A DNA stretch of 64,000 nucleotides from Halorussus halophilus (GTDB taxonomy: Archaea; Halobacteriota; Halobacteria; Halobacteriales; Haladaptataceae). Each line of letters begins with the position of its first letter. Position 1 is the stretch's first letter. The notes under the pieces were generated by a model. The model was not told the origin of the DNA, searched no databases, and worked only from the letters and a program-made list of their open reading frames with translations. This document shows positions 63,516 through 64,000 of this stretch, in pieces. The position numbers and the translations under genes are program-made. The stretch spans positions 2,418,001 to 2,482,000 of the forward strand of contig NZ_CP044523.1 of NCBI RefSeq assembly GCF_008831545.1, given 5' to 3'.

Positions 63516-64000
63516 TGTACGGACAGTTCCGCGACCGCGCGCTCTACCTGCCCCAGCGCGACGCGCTCGTCGTCGCCGACCTCCACGTCGGCCGCGACGC
63601 GACGTCGCCGGTAGAACTGTCGCTGGGCGAACGAGCGGACCTGACCGAGAGGCTCTCGGTGCTTCTGGAGGCGTTCGACCCCGAGACGGTCGTCTTCGCT
63701 GGCGACGTGCTGCACGCGTTCGACCGCGTTCCGGCGGGCGTCGAGGAGACGCTTCGAGGCCTTCGCGCGGTCGTGGAAGAGAGCGGTGCTGAACTGGTCG
63801 TCGTCGAAGGCAACCACGATTCGATGCTGGATGGCGTCGGTATCACTGCGCGCGAGTCGTGTTCCCTAGGCGGCGGGACTGTCGTCGTCCACGGCCACGA
63901 ACGAGTGGAGATGGAGGCAGACTGCTACGTCGTCGGCCACGACCACCCGACGATCGAAATCGAGGGGACGCGGCGACCCTGCCTACTGTACGGGCCGGGC
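63515..64000 (+). CDS. Metallophosphoesterase, 3' end cut by window edge
   Basis: 162 visible codons of a calcineurin-like phosphoesterase: D-L-H in VVADLHVGRDA (about 19-29), GDVLH (about 69), G-N-H-D in VVEGNHDSML (about 106) and VVHGHE, then VVGHDHPTIEIEG; the two-metal site is complete. The pattern fits the archaeal ICC/COG1407-like branch often found near helicase genes. The ATG overlaps the PIN gene stop, so they share a transcript. Confidence 0.88.
   Translation, partial: MYGQFRDRALYLPQRDALVVADLHVGRDATSPVELSLGERADLTERLSVLLEAFDPETVVFAGDVLHAFDRVPAGVEETLRGLRAVVEESGAELVVVEGNHDSMLDGVGITARESCSLGGGTVVVHGHERVEMEADCYVVGHDHPTIEIEGTRRPCLLYGPG

Overview
The window is a chromosomal stretch of a halophilic archaeon (class Halobacteria). 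Base composition is GC-rich with GC-rich third codon positions, predicted proteins are rich in Asp and Glu, several genes have a TATA element about 25-35 bases before a start codon with almost no leader, and the gene content is archaeal: FtsZ1-SecE-Spt5, thermosome, aIF2-alpha, Nop10, L44e/S27e, pantoate kinase, DtdA, Dph6-like ligase. I cannot fix the genus. No rRNA, tRNA, CRISPR array or complete transposase gene was seen.

Layout. 1-6.6 kb: membrane protein (cut by the edge), CPBP protease, SppA-type protease, coiled-coil protein, and a GH2-like protein that seems to have lost its nucleophile. 6.6-16.4 kb: DUF371, endonuclease III, DUF373, Dph6-like ligase, sugar nucleotidyltransferase, several HTH regulators (one large bacterio-opsin-activator-like gene broken by an in-frame stop), Rieske protein, WecB-like epimerase. 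16.4-21.7 kb: folate/chorismate block pabC-pabA-pabB, an HhH protein and aroE. 21.8-27.8 kb: two Na+/Ca2+ exchanger-like proteins, dtdA, then ftsZ1-secE-spt5. 27.9-37.7 kb: zinc finger, HAD phosphatase, acyl-CoA dehydrogenase, acyl-CoA ligase, PHP protein, CinA, aminotransferase, Nudix. 38.2-46.7 kb: DUF7388-like gene with a possible 13-codon leader ORF, creatininase plus FAD oxidoreductase, Hsp20, a secreted protein with a charged repeat tail, radical SAM/HhH, EMC3-like DUF106, DICT. 46.8-53.7 kb: TRAM, YkgJ, MBL, regulators, PPOX, methyltransferase, glycosyltransferase, amidohydrolase. 54.3-60.3 kb: thermosome, pantoate kinase, secreted lipase-like protein, and the translation/RNP operon L44e-S27e-aIF2a-Nop10-PAC2. 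60.3-64 kb: regulators, J-domain protein, a PIN gene without a usable in-frame start, and a metallophosphoesterase (cut by the edge).

The most unusual structure is not a gene. Seven copies of a 130-305 bp intergenic repeat occur at six places (near 2.0, 18.2, 30.4, 36.0/36.3, 37.9 and 53.9 kb). They share a start (GCTAGCTACTCCCG... then an ACCGCACCGC block) and an end (CGCGCGCC), and carry internal hairpins whose stems differ between copies by compensated base changes. One pair is head-on, making a 374 bp inverted element; one copy separates pabB from pabA. A second, smaller repeat (GGTGGGACT...TTTCGAAG) occurs at about four sites. These look like non-autonomous, hairpin-bearing mobile elements or structured RNAs.
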